Below are positions 26,784 to 34,021 of a stretch of 41,900 bases of DNA, piece by piece. The notes beneath the pieces were generated by a model. The model worked only from the letters and a program-made list of their open reading frames with translations, made no database searches and was not told the origin of the DNA. The stretch comes from an uncultured Caulobacterales bacterium (GTDB lineage Bacteria > Pseudomonadota > Alphaproteobacteria > Caulobacterales > Maricaulaceae). How positions within the stretch are numbered: the first letter of the stretch is position 1; every line of letters begins with the position of its first letter. The translations under genes and the position numbers were made by a program. The stretch covers positions 1 to 41,900 of the forward strand of contig CALLBD010000075.1 of NCBI GenBank assembly GCA_938001915.1, in the 5' to 3' direction.

Positions 26784-26957
26784 ACCTGCCTCGCAGTATG
26801 AGGCCTGCGCGGTTCACTGCGCAAAAACAAAACCCGTCTCACAATATGAGGCCCGCACGGTACAGCCGTGCAAAAACAAAACCCGCCTCACAGTATGAGG
26901 CCCGCACGGCACAGCCGTGCAAAAACAACAAAACCCGCCTCACAGTATGAGGCGGGT
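26784..26957. repeat. Array of hairpin-forming tandem repeats (three full units plus a terminal hairpin)
   Basis: Units at 26784-26831 (48 bases), 26832-26880 (49) and 26881-26932 (52), plus a partial fourth at 26933-26957. Each full unit holds two inverted repeats: CCTCA...TGAGG, and GCACGG...CCGTGC followed by an A-rich link. In unit 1 a pair in the second stem changes from A-T to G-C on both sides. Unit 4 is a perfect 10-bp stem (26933-26942 with 26948-26957). On the minus strand each first stem is followed by a T-rich stretch, so the array reads as stacked terminators just upstream of marR. Unit lengths are not multiples of three. Confidence 0.85.
26933..26957 (-). terminator. Terminator-like hairpin at the head of the repeat array
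   Basis: Perfect 10-bp stem with a five-base loop. On the minus strand it is followed by TTTTGTTGTTTTTG, a fair U-tract for intrinsic termination. It would shield marR from transcription coming from the secreted-protein gene upstream. Confidence 0.6.
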
Positions 26958-27217
26958 CCTATTTGAAGTTTGGGTCTCGTCGGGACGCAGTGCCCGATTT
27001 CGAGATAGATATGTCTCTACCCGCGTTCGATTTTTACGAAGGTGCTGATTTAACAGCTTCGGGAAGACCCCTCAAAACAGATAAACAAATTACACCTCCT
27101 CTCAATAACGCGGCCCCACTATGGGACGGCTCTATAGTTTGTATTTGGGAGGAGATTCGCGTTTTGGCAAGACTTAAATTTAGGCTCGGCAAAGACAGGG
27201 TAAATGAAAACTTAAAC
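26958..27217. other. Gene-poor spacer between repeat array and secreted-protein gene
   Basis: With the array this makes a gap of about 500 bases without a supported gene. A plus-strand ORF from ATG 27011 to 27232 (73 codons) exists, but it has no good ribosome site, no recognisable domain, and an overlapping open frame on the other strand, so it is not called. Small inverted repeats are seen (27040-27061; CTCCTC/GAGGAG around the middle). A small RNA cannot be excluded. Confidence 0.4.
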
Positions 27218-27237
27218 ACCGCCAGGGAATAGGCGGT
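27218..27237 (-). terminator. Possible terminator of the secreted-protein gene
   Basis: ACCGCC (27218-27223) pairs with GGCGGT (27232-27237) across an eight-base loop. On the minus strand it is followed by GTTTAAGTTTTC, a weak T-tract, and lies nine bases past the stop of the gene at 27247. Confidence 0.4.
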
Positions 27238-27246
27238 TTAGGGAGA

Positions 27247-27813
27247 TTATCCGGCCTTTTTCCCGTAAGCGCCTAACCCGCATTCGGGCCCGAAATTCTT
27301 GAACACGCGATCGACGGGTGGAAGGTTTAGGGTGACATAAGCCCGGCCTTTCGTCTTGGCTTCGATTTTATCGCCCAGAATGACCGCATTATAGAGCTTC
27401 GCAGATGTAGATTTCTTATGCGCGCGATACACGCCCAATTTCGGCAGGAAAATCCAATCGGTGCGTTTAATTTTTTCACCGTTGATTTTGATGTCAGGAC
27501 GCCGAAGTTTAACCTGTTTTGTACTGACCCCCAACTGCAGAGCTTCTTTTAAATCGATAGCGTCAGGGGCAAAACTTGCGGCAAAGGTGTTCACGTAACA
27601 GGAAAACGCGACATTGCCCGTCGTTTCGGCAGTGCCAGAATAAATTGAATCAATTGGAATGCGTTTGCCGCGCATGACTCGCTTCACCCCAGAGCCTTGC
27701 CAAGTGATATGGGTAATTTGTGACGACCACCCCTCAGAGGGGGATGCGGCATCCGAAGCAAAAACAGGCGGCGCTAATAATACAGTTAAGGGTAATAAAA
27801 ATAAGTACTTCAT
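27247..27813 (-). CDS. Secreted hypothetical protein
   Basis: A 188-residue protein of unknown family. ATG at 27813 starts a typical signal peptide (MKYLFLLPLTVLLAPPVFA, cleavage after VFA); twelve more upstream codons are open but would spoil the signal. The mature part is basic with a strand-rich pattern (KIKRTDWIFLPKLGVYRAH, YNAVILGDKIEAKTKGRAYVTL) and two cysteines far apart (in FSCYVNTF and PECGLG) that could form a disulfide. Located between msrB and the repeat array; no partner genes suggest a role. Confidence 0.7.
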   Translation of the reverse strand: MKYLFLLPLTVLLAPPVFASDAASPSEGWSSQITHITWQGSGVKRVMRGKRIPIDSIYSGTAETTGNVAFSCYVNTFAASFAPDAIDLKEALQLGVSTKQVKLRRPDIKINGEKIKRTDWIFLPKLGVYRAHKKSTSAKLYNAVILGDKIEAKTKGRAYVTLNLPPVDRVFKNFGPECGLGAYGKKAG

Positions 27814-27859
27814 CCTCTGGTAGTTAGGTGAAAACCTACGCGCTGGCAAGATGGTTGCG

Positions 27860-27882
27860 GCGTCAAGCCCGTCGCTTGACGC
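27860..27882. repeat. Perfect 9-bp inverted repeat between msrB and the secreted-protein gene
   Basis: GCGTCAAGC and GCTTGACGC with a five-base loop. It lies 12 bases past the msrB stop on the minus strand, but the T-run precedes rather than follows the stem there, so a terminator is possible but not classic. Confidence 0.5.
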
Positions 27883-27893
27883 TAAAAATGGCG

Positions 27894-28397
27894 TTACGCC
27901 TCGATAAAATCTAACGCTACGCCATTGTTACAATAGCGCAGACCTGTCGGCGCAGGGCCGTCTTTAAAGACGTGACCTTGATGGCCGCCGCAGCGGATGC
28001 AGTGATATTCTGTGCGCGCGACAAAGAGCTTGCGGTCAACCTTGGTGCCGAGCGCGCCGTCAATCGGCTGGAAGAAGCTCGGCCAGCCTGTACCAGAATC
28101 GAATTTCTTATCCGATGTGAAAAGCGGCAGGGCGCAGCCCGCACAGACATAGGTGCCAGTGGCTTTATTATCATTCAGCGGAGAGGAGAAGGGGCGCTCT
28201 GTACCTTCTTTGCGCAGGACATGGAACTCAACGTCGGTCAGGCGGTCTTTCCACTCGCTCTCGGTCAGGTTTGCCCAATCGGTTTTGCTATCGCTCATGA
28301 TTTTACTCTCTGTGGCTTCGGCACTCGTCACGCCTTTTGCACAGGCTGTTAAAGCGAGGGCGCCAGCGGATAGGCCTAAGGTTCGTCTGTTCAACAT
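27894..28397 (-). CDS. msrB: Exported methionine-R-sulfoxide reductase MsrB
   Basis: MsrB reduces methionine-R-sulfoxide in oxidised proteins. Zinc cysteines are CAGC and CIRCGGH; the blocks SGTGWPSFF and [11 protein letters not shown] (catalytic Cys) are intact. ATG at 28397, with GGAGAG upstream, gives 167 residues and starts [19 protein letters not shown]: a twin-arginine-like pair, a hydrophobic stretch and a lipobox-like LTAC. This suggests export, possibly as a lipoprotein, so it would repair envelope proteins. An internal ATG at 28298 (weak GAGAG site) would make the normal cytosolic length. Confidence 0.93.
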   Translation of the reverse strand: MLNRRTLGLSAGALALTACAKGVTSAEATESKIMSDSKTDWANLTESEWKDRLTDVEFHVLRKEGTERPFSSPLNDNKATGTYVCAGCALPLFTSDKKFDSGTGWPSFFQPIDGALGTKVDRKLFVARTEYHCIRCGGHQGHVFKDGPAPTGLRYCNNGVALDFIEA

Positions 28398-28476
28398 GAA
28401 ACTCTCCGTATTTAAGAGGTCCATTTAGACTGTCTACGTTTGATAGACCAGACACGATGGGGTCACAGTGTGGTGA

Positions 28477-29433
28477 TTAAATTGAATCCCAAGGTATGAA
28501 GTTTAATGCCATCATGTTGAATATGAGGAAAGCTGCAATGATCCAGTTGCTTTTGAATATTTTGAGGCTTTGTTCAAAATTTGGGGGCCTGAATTTGTGT
28601 AAGAAAACAACCAAGCAAAAAATACTGGGACACCATATAGCGATCGCAATAAACCAATGAAAAAATGCATCGGGAGAATAATTAAAGGCAACTGAAGCTG
28701 TGGATATGAGACCAAAAACTACAAATAGAGAGTAGCAAATAAAAACACCAAAGCGCAAACGCCCGCCAAATTTCCGCGCCGTACTCTTAATTCCGACCAT
28801 GGCGTCATCTTCTATATCTTGGCAGGCATAGATGGTGTCATATCCGACGGTCCAAAAAATCAGGCCGAGATAGAGCAGGAAGAGCGGCGCACTCATCACT
28901 CCCGTCTTGGCGGCATAGGCGACTAAAACGGCCCAATTAAATGTCATCCCCAGCCAGACCTGTGGGAACCAGGTTATCCGCTTCATAAAGGGATAGGCCG
29001 CCACGAGCGGCAGAGCGAGCAGGGCGATACCTTTGGCGAGGAGCGGCAGGCACAGCCACACCAAAAACCCAATCCCGATTTGCGCGAAGGCCCATATCCA
29101 CGCTCGGCGGGTTGTCACCGTCCCAGCAGGTAGGGGGCGCAGCGCTGTGCGCTCGACCTGTGCGTCTAAATCCTGATCGACAATATCATTATAGGTGCAG
29201 CCCGCCCCGCGCATGGCGATCGCGCCAATCAAAATCAGCACTGCCCAGACAAGGTCCCTCCAAACAAGGTCGTGGCTCAGCCCCGCAAAGGCCAGCCCAA
29301 TCCACCCTGGCAGGGCCAGCAGCCAATAGCCCACAGGCCGGTCTAGCCGCGAGAGCTGTAAATAGGGACGTATCCCGATAGGCGCGCGGTTGACCCAATG
29401 GGTTTTCGCGCTGTCTTTCACGGCTTGAACCAT
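28477..29433 (-). CDS. ubiA: 4-hydroxybenzoate polyprenyltransferase
   Basis: A 318-residue integral membrane prenyltransferase of ubiquinone synthesis that joins the polyprenyl chain to 4-hydroxybenzoate. About eight or nine helices. The two Asp-rich Mg2+/diphosphate motifs are visible: NDIVDQDLD near 82-90 and YDTIYACQDIEDD near 198-210. RPLPAG near 99-104 and the length are typical. It is divergent from rsmE across a 107-base gap that contains a palindrome; this ubiA/rsmE pairing is common in alphaproteobacteria (from memory). Confidence 0.94.
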   Translation of the reverse strand: MVQAVKDSAKTHWVNRAPIGIRPYLQLSRLDRPVGYWLLALPGWIGLAFAGLSHDLVWRDLVWAVLILIGAIAMRGAGCTYNDIVDQDLDAQVERTALRPLPAGTVTTRRAWIWAFAQIGIGFLVWLCLPLLAKGIALLALPLVAAYPFMKRITWFPQVWLGMTFNWAVLVAYAAKTGVMSAPLFLLYLGLIFWTVGYDTIYACQDIEDDAMVGIKSTARKFGGRLRFGVFICYSLFVVFGLISTASVAFNYSPDAFFHWFIAIAIWCPSIFCLVVFLHKFRPPNFEQSLKIFKSNWIIAAFLIFNMMALNFIPWDSI

Positions 29434-29444
29434 ATTTCCTCGTT

Positions 29445-29506
29445 ATGACCGCCCTTGTGGCGGTCATCCATCTTTATTAGCCTCTATGGCATTATGGATG
29501 ACCGGG
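29445..29506. repeat. REP-like palindrome between ubiA and rsmE, probably a half copy
   Basis: Perfect 9-bp stem ATGACCGCC/GGCGGTCAT (29445-29453 with 29459-29467), then CCA, a spacer and TGGATGACCGGG. This is the same plan as the complete element at 31078-31152, but the second hairpin lacks its right arm. Confidence 0.55.
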
Positions 29507-29540
29507 ATTTATTGTTTTATTCTAAAACAAAGACCCGGTT

Positions 29541-30311
29541 ATGGCGGAAATTGATATGCGCGAAAACTATACGCTTCAACGATTATATATTGATGACCCG
29601 CTCTCGGCGCGGGCCCGCATAGAGCTGTCGCGCGAGGCCGCCCATTATCTCACCAAAGTCATTCGTAAATCCGAAGGCGATTTTGTCCGTCTCTTTAACG
29701 GGGAGAGCGGGGAATGGCGCGCCGTTATTGAAACTGTGTCGAAAAAATCAGCGGCGCTGGTGGTGCAAGAACACTTGCGAGGTCCCGCGCCCACGTCCGA
29801 TGTGACGCTGCTCTTCGCGCCCGTGCGAAAACACCGCACCGCCTTTATCATCGAAAAAGGCACAGAGCTGGGCGTTCGGAATTTTCAACCCGTGCTCACC
29901 GCCCGCACGCAATTTCCGCGCCTCAATGTTGAGAAAGCTCGCCTGCAAGCCATTGAAGCTGCCGAGCAAACAGAACGGCTCGATGTGCCAGAAATAAATC
30001 CCGCGCGCCCGTTTTTGGATGTCCTCGGAGACTGGGGCGACACGCCGATATTATTCGCCGATGAAGCGGGGGAGGCCGAGCCCGCGCGGGACGCCTGCGC
30101 CAAACTCTTTGCCCCCCTCGCTATTCTAATAGGCCCCGAAGGCGGCTTCACTGAGGCGGAGCGAGAAGAATTGAGAGCCATGAAAAACGTCTATCCCGTC
30201 ACGCTCGGCCCAAGGATATTGCGGGCGGATACGGCGGCGGTAGCGCTGCTCTCGGTATGGCAGAGCGTTAGCGGGGATTGGGGATGGGCTTGGTCTAGGA
30301 AAGGCGTGTGA
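29541..30311 (+). CDS. rsmE: 16S rRNA (uracil-1498-N3)-methyltransferase
   Basis: A 256-residue SPOUT-class methyltransferase that modifies U1498 in helix 44 of 16S rRNA. An N-terminal PUA-like domain (RLYIDDPLSARARIELSREAAHYLTKVIRKSEGD) is followed by the knotted domain with KGTELGV near 105-111, ERLDVPEI near 144-151, LIGPEGGFTEAE near 195-206 and LGPRILRADTAAVALL near 222-237. All key blocks are present. ATG 29541 is used; ATG 29556 is an alternative. In related genomes gshA often follows rsmE (from memory); here an unrelated orphan gene follows. Confidence 0.95.
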   Translation: MAEIDMRENYTLQRLYIDDPLSARARIELSREAAHYLTKVIRKSEGDFVRLFNGESGEWRAVIETVSKKSAALVVQEHLRGPAPTSDVTLLFAPVRKHRTAFIIEKGTELGVRNFQPVLTARTQFPRLNVEKARLQAIEAAEQTERLDVPEINPARPFLDVLGDWGDTPILFADEAGEAEPARDACAKLFAPLAILIGPEGGFTEAEREELRAMKNVYPVTLGPRILRADTAAVALLSVWQSVSGDWGWAWSRKGV

Positions 30312-30432
30312 AGAGTTGATAGAAAATAAATATTACTTGGGAAGTTTTGGACGGACTTGCATTAGCAGTCGCCCGATTTGAAAATTTCATTGCTTTCAAT
30401 GGTGCTGGTAACTATCTAATTGTTTATTAGGC

Positions 30433-30978
30433 ATGCGAAAATATCACACTAAATACTCTCGACCAACCGAAACGCAATATGCCCTCATTGGGCAAATAGT
30501 ATGCGAATATTCAATATCTGATAATATAACAAAGAAAACAATTGCTAGAATGTCGGGTGCTCACCCGTATCTAGGGGCATGCGCTGTCGATAAGTTGTCA
30601 TCAAATAATAAAATTGATGCGCTTAAGAATCTTGTTGCGATTCATAAAATACAATTCGGATGTACTTTGGTATCTCATGATTTATGCGAAGATATCATTC
30701 ACTATGCAACCGAATTAGATGTTCACCGCGCAATACGTAACAAATTCGCACATTGGGTTTGGATGCGACAAACTGACGAAACTGTGTTTGGATTTGATGG
30801 TAACAACAAGCCGACTGAGAATAAAAGGCAAAATGGTAGTGTTGAGTATTCATTAGATGAATTGAAAAATTTGAAGTTGTCAATTGATGAATTGATAGAT
30901 CTAGGTGTTGATATTAATGATGAGCTAGCACAGTCAAGTAATACATTTGTTGAAAGGCTACGAGAGCATTGGCCTTAA
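30433..30978 (+). CDS. Orphan AT-rich gene with a HEPN-like RNxxxH motif
   Basis: A 181-residue hypothetical protein, largely alpha-helical by residue pattern. Residues 102-107 read RNKFAH in the context VHRAIRNKFAHWVW, which fits the RNxxxH RNase motif of HEPN domains (Arg102, Asn103, His107). HEPN proteins are often toxin or defence RNases or RNA-binding partners. The N-terminal half (IGQIVCEYSISDN, IARMSGAHPYLGACAVDKL) is not recognised. AT-rich base use and rare codons (many AAA, AAT, ATA) set it apart from its neighbours, suggesting transfer. No antitoxin-like nucleotidyltransferase gene adjoins. Assignment to HEPN rests on one motif and helical character only. Confidence 0.6.
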   Translation: MRKYHTKYSRPTETQYALIGQIVCEYSISDNITKKTIARMSGAHPYLGACAVDKLSSNNKIDALKNLVAIHKIQFGCTLVSHDLCEDIIHYATELDVHRAIRNKFAHWVWMRQTDETVFGFDGNNKPTENKRQNGSVEYSLDELKNLKLSIDELIDLGVDINDELAQSSNTFVERLREHWP

Positions 30979-31077
30979 TTTTAAAGCATAAAAGCCCGCT
31001 GGGATGGAGAGCATTCTCATCGCCGTCATTTCCGCTATCGAAGCAATAGGGACGGTATTTTTTAATTTCGTTATTTC

Positions 31078-31152
31078 GTCACCCTCGGCCCCTGAGCCGA
31101 GGGTCCATGTCGCCAAATAGAGATGGATCCTCGGGTCAAGCCCGAGGATGAC
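31078..31152. repeat. REP-like intergenic element, two hairpins
   Basis: Two perfect 9-bp stems: 31081-31089 with 31096-31104, and 31127-31135 with 31141-31149. The outer ends GTCACCCTCGG and CCGAGGATGAC are themselves inverted with one mismatch, and CCAT/ATGG pairs between the hairpins. This is the plan of the mobile palindromic elements widespread between alphaproteobacterial genes. No transposase is in the window. Confidence 0.75.
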
Positions 31153-31521
31153 GGGTAGTGGAGAGTATTGAGTCGGCGCCATCCCCATCTCAACCCCCAC
31201 AAATCCCCCATAAAACCGCTGTTTCAAAAAACATACTCCACGCTTTCCGGTTTACCTCTATCTTCAAACTCGTTCTTTCGGACATGGGACAAGATAGACG
31301 CGTTATCTATTCTGTACCGAAAGACGGTGTGTCTAGGTGCATGTGGTAACGCATATGTATCGGGGCCGGAGAGCGAGAGCTGCACCTCCTGAAACGGGGG
31401 CAATCCAGTACGGCCGTTTTCTGTAAGCACCGCCGCGCGGGGTAACTCGTGTAAACACAGATGAAAGACCTACCCTTGGCAAGCCATCACGGTTTGTGCC
31501 GCGCGGACAGTCCTCTTTTTC

Positions 31522-31658
31522 GGAGGCTTTGCCTCCTATTGGCAGGTTGCCGCCAGCCTAGTTGGTTTTCCTATGGAAAATCAACCGCCCAACCTGCGTT
31601 GGGGAGACAATAGGTGAGGCAGACACCCAAGTTGAAACCCTAGTTTCAACAGGGTCTG
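31522..31658 (+). ncRNA. Candidate structured RNA or leader element with alternative hairpins
   Basis: Stems seen by eye: an 11-bp hairpin (31561-31571 with 31575-31585, three-base loop), inside CAGGTTG/CAACCTG (31543-31549 with 31590-31596), inside GCCTC plus CCTATTG (31531-31541) pairing with CAATAGG and GAGGC (31608-31620). A second hairpin pairs CAGAC (31620-31624) with GTCTG (31654-31658) and contains a perfect GTTGAAAC/GTTTCAAC stem (31631-31638, 31643-31650). GCCTCC at 31531-31536 can instead pair with GGAGGC at 31522-31527, so two structures compete. It ends about 70 bases before the monooxygenase ATG. No known RNA family was recognised. Confidence 0.4.
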
Positions 31659-31730
31659 TGAACCTTTCCGCATGGGCGTGTCTTCATATTTAATGCCTGA
31701 CTTTATTCGCCCCTAGCCTTACACAAACTC

Positions 31731-33206
31731 ATGGGAGAGCGTTTTGACACGGTTATTATTGGCGCTGGCTTGTCGGGTATTGGCGCGGCGTGTCATCATC
31801 GCCGTGAATGCCCGAACCGCAGTTTCATTGTCCTTGAAGCGCGCGACCGTATGGGCGGCACATGGGACCTTTTCCGCTATCCGGGGGTGCGTTCGGATTC
31901 CGATATGTTTACCCTGGGCTATGATTTCAAGCCCTGGACGGACGGCAAAGCCATTGCGGATGGCTCCTCGATATTGAACTATATCAAAGAGACAGCCGCC
32001 GAACATGGCATCGAAGATCACATACGCTATGATCGACGGGTCGTGGCAATGGATTGGAATTCGGCCAAAGGCCATTGGGCGCTCACGCTTGAAAATGCTG
32101 ACGGTACACGCTTTGAGATGACCGCGAATTTCATAATCTCAGCTGCGGGCTATTACCGTTATGACGCGGGCCATACGCCGCATTTTGAAGGGCGGGAAAA
32201 TTTCGGCGGGGACATCATTCATCCGCAGCATTGGCCCGAAAATTATGATGTGTCGGACAAACGCGTTGTCGTTATTGGCTCTGGCGCAACGGCGGTGACG
32301 CTCGTGCCAAGCCTTGCGGAAACGGCGTCCCATGTCACCATGCTACAACGTAGTCCGACATGGATTGCCAGCCAGCCCGATACGGATTGGATAGCTAATC
32401 TCTTGCGCAAAATTCTGCCGAGGAAGCTCGCTTACCGCATGGCGCGCGCGAAAAATATCGCCCATTCGCGCTTTATATACAGGCGCGCACAAGCCAAGCC
32501 GAAGAAGGTGGGGGACTATCTTAAAAAGCGCATTCGCAAGGAACTTGGCGACGACTATGATGTGGAAACACATTTTTCTCCGCGCTATAATCCGTGGGAC
32601 CAAAGGCTCTGTTTGGTACCAAATGGCGATTTATTTGAGGCGATTAAAGCGGGCGACGCCAGCGTTGTCACGAATGAAATTGAGCGGTTTACGGAAGCGG
32701 GAATTTTACTCAAATCAGGCGAGACGCTCGCGGCGGATTTAATTGTCACAGCGACGGGCCTCGAGGTCGTGGTGAATGGTCAGGCGGAAATTTCCATAGA
32801 TGGCACCGCGAAAAACCTCTCAGACTGTTTTGGCTATTACGGTTTGATGTTCTCAGGCCTCCCCAATCTTGTGTCTATCTTTGGCTATACAAATGCGAGT
32901 TGGACCTTGCGGGCGGATTTAATTTCTCGCTTTGGCTGCCGCCTTATGAATCATATGGACACCTTAGGGTTAGATATTGTCACGCCCATTGCGCCCGCGG
33001 ATATGCAAGCGCGGCACTGGCTGGATTTTGACGCAGGCTATATTAAGCGAGTGGCGGATAGCTTGCCCAAACAAGGGGACCGCGACCCGTGGCAAAATCG
33101 TCAAGATTATAAGTTTGACAAAAAGGCTTTGATGAAAGTGGCGGTGGATAATGAGGGTCTGGTGTTCTCCTCATCCCGCACCGCAAAGACAAAGGAAAGC
33201 GCATGA
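31731..33206 (+). CDS. FAD-dependent Baeyer-Villiger-type monooxygenase (EthA-like)
   Basis: A 491-residue class B flavoprotein monooxygenase that uses NADPH and oxygen to insert oxygen into ketones or oxidise sulfur. FAD-binding IGAGLSGIGAA is at residues 9-19, the Baeyer-Villiger fingerprint FGGDIIHPQHWP (FxGxxxHxxxW) near 158-169, and NADPH-binding IGSGATAVTLVP near 180-191. PRYNPWDQRLCLVPNGDLFEAI near 282-303 is typical of the EthA group. The natural substrate is unknown; long-chain ketones are reported for relatives. Its stop overlaps the SDR start by four bases, so the two act in one pathway. Confidence 0.9.
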   Translation: MGERFDTVIIGAGLSGIGAACHHRRECPNRSFIVLEARDRMGGTWDLFRYPGVRSDSDMFTLGYDFKPWTDGKAIADGSSILNYIKETAAEHGIEDHIRYDRRVVAMDWNSAKGHWALTLENADGTRFEMTANFIISAAGYYRYDAGHTPHFEGRENFGGDIIHPQHWPENYDVSDKRVVVIGSGATAVTLVPSLAETASHVTMLQRSPTWIASQPDTDWIANLLRKILPRKLAYRMARAKNIAHSRFIYRRAQAKPKKVGDYLKKRIRKELGDDYDVETHFSPRYNPWDQRLCLVPNGDLFEAIKAGDASVVTNEIERFTEAGILLKSGETLAADLIVTATGLEVVVNGQAEISIDGTAKNLSDCFGYYGLMFSGLPNLVSIFGYTNASWTLRADLISRFGCRLMNHMDTLGLDIVTPIAPADMQARHWLDFDAGYIKRVADSLPKQGDRDPWQNRQDYKFDKKALMKVAVDNEGLVFSSSRTAKTKESA

Positions 33207-34021
33207 GTATTTACCGCGATAAAGTCTGTGTCATTACGGGCGCGGCCTCGGGCATGGGGCGAGAGCTCGCGCGTCAGCTGTCTGAACAAGGGGCGGTTCT
33301 GGCGCTCTCCGACGTGAACGCGGACGGTCTGGAAGAGACTCGCAAGATGATTAACGCTGGCAACCGTATTCTTGTCGATGTTTTGGATGTGTCGGATAAA
33401 GACGCGGTCCTCGCCTATCCTGCCAAAGTTGAAGCCGCGCTGGGCCCTGCGGATTATGTGTTTAATAATGCTGGCATGGCCCGCGTCGGGGATGTGGTGA
33501 ACACGCCGCTGGAGAGCATGGAGCAGGTAATTAACGTGAATTTCTGGGGCGTTGTACGCATGACGAAAGTTTTCCTGCCGCAGCTGCTGCAGACCAAAGG
33601 CGTCGTCACCAATATCTCATCCCTTTTTGGTTTGATTGCCTATAAGGGGCAGGCGCATTATTGCGCGTCAAAATTTGCTGTGCGGGGTTTTACCGAAACC
33701 CTCGCGCTAGAAATGGAAGATACAGGCGTAGGGGTGTGCTGCGTGCATCCCGGCGGTGTGAAGACGAATATCGCCCGAAATGCTGTTGTTGATTATATCC
33801 CAGAGGGCATAAGTAAATCCGAAATGGATGACGAATTTGATACGCTCGCCATTACACCTGTCGATACAGCGGTGCAGATTATTTTAGACGGCACAGCTAA
33901 ACGTAAGCGCCGGATTGTCATCGGCAAAGATGCAAAGCTTGCGAGTTTTTTCCAGCGGGTGATGCCCGTGCGCTATCAGAAAATCCTGAGTTTCTACACG
34001 AAAGACAAGCAGGCGCTTTAG
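33203..34021 (+). CDS. Short-chain dehydrogenase/reductase (classical SDR)
   Basis: A 272-residue NAD(P)-dependent oxidoreductase. The cofactor glycine motif TGAASGMG is at 12-19, NNAG near 87-90, the catalytic Ser in ISSLFG near 134, and YCASK (Tyr and Lys) near 151-155, followed by HPGGVKTNIAR. An acidic residue after strand 2 (LSDVNAD) suggests preference for NAD(H). The 4-base ATGA overlap with the monooxygenase suggests that it oxidises an alcohol to the ketone used by the monooxygenase, or processes a later product (inference). Its stop overlaps the stop of convergent apaG by four bases. Confidence 0.9.
   Translation: MSIYRDKVCVITGAASGMGRELARQLSEQGAVLALSDVNADGLEETRKMINAGNRILVDVLDVSDKDAVLAYPAKVEAALGPADYVFNNAGMARVGDVVNTPLESMEQVINVNFWGVVRMTKVFLPQLLQTKGVVTNISSLFGLIAYKGQAHYCASKFAVRGFTETLALEMEDTGVGVCCVHPGGVKTNIARNAVVDYIPEGISKSEMDDEFDTLAITPVDTAVQIILDGTAKRKRRIVIGKDAKLASFFQRVMPVRYQKILSFYTKDKQAL

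Larger units (their letters stand above)
30979..31730. other. Gene-free stretch with palindromes and folded segment
   Basis: About 750 bases without a supported gene. It holds a REP-like double hairpin (31078-31152), a region of weaker stems from about 31290 (such as GGTGCA/TGCACC around 31338-31387 enclosing a GTAA-capped stem) and the strong stems at 31522-31658. Short frames here (up to 89 codons) have no coding character. The sequence just upstream of 31731 is the leader of the monooxygenase gene. Confidence 0.6.

Noticed and set aside
26756-26950. 64-codon frame across the hairpin repeats
   Set aside because: Unit lengths of 48, 49 and 52 bases shift the frame, so the peptide repeat is not kept; structure explains the sequence better.
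26784-26957. CRISPR array
   Set aside because: Repeats directly abut without unique spacers, consist of two hairpins each, and no cas gene is present.
27011-27232. 73-codon plus-strand frame in the spacer
   Set aside because: No good ribosome site, no domain, and an equally open frame on the other strand.
31400-31475. Cobalamin riboswitch or RNase P-like elements
   Set aside because: Short matches exist (CTGTAAGC, AGATGAAAGACCTACC; GTAAG...GGTAAC...TAAAC), but the required GCCACTG block and P4 signatures are missing and the downstream gene is not a typical target.
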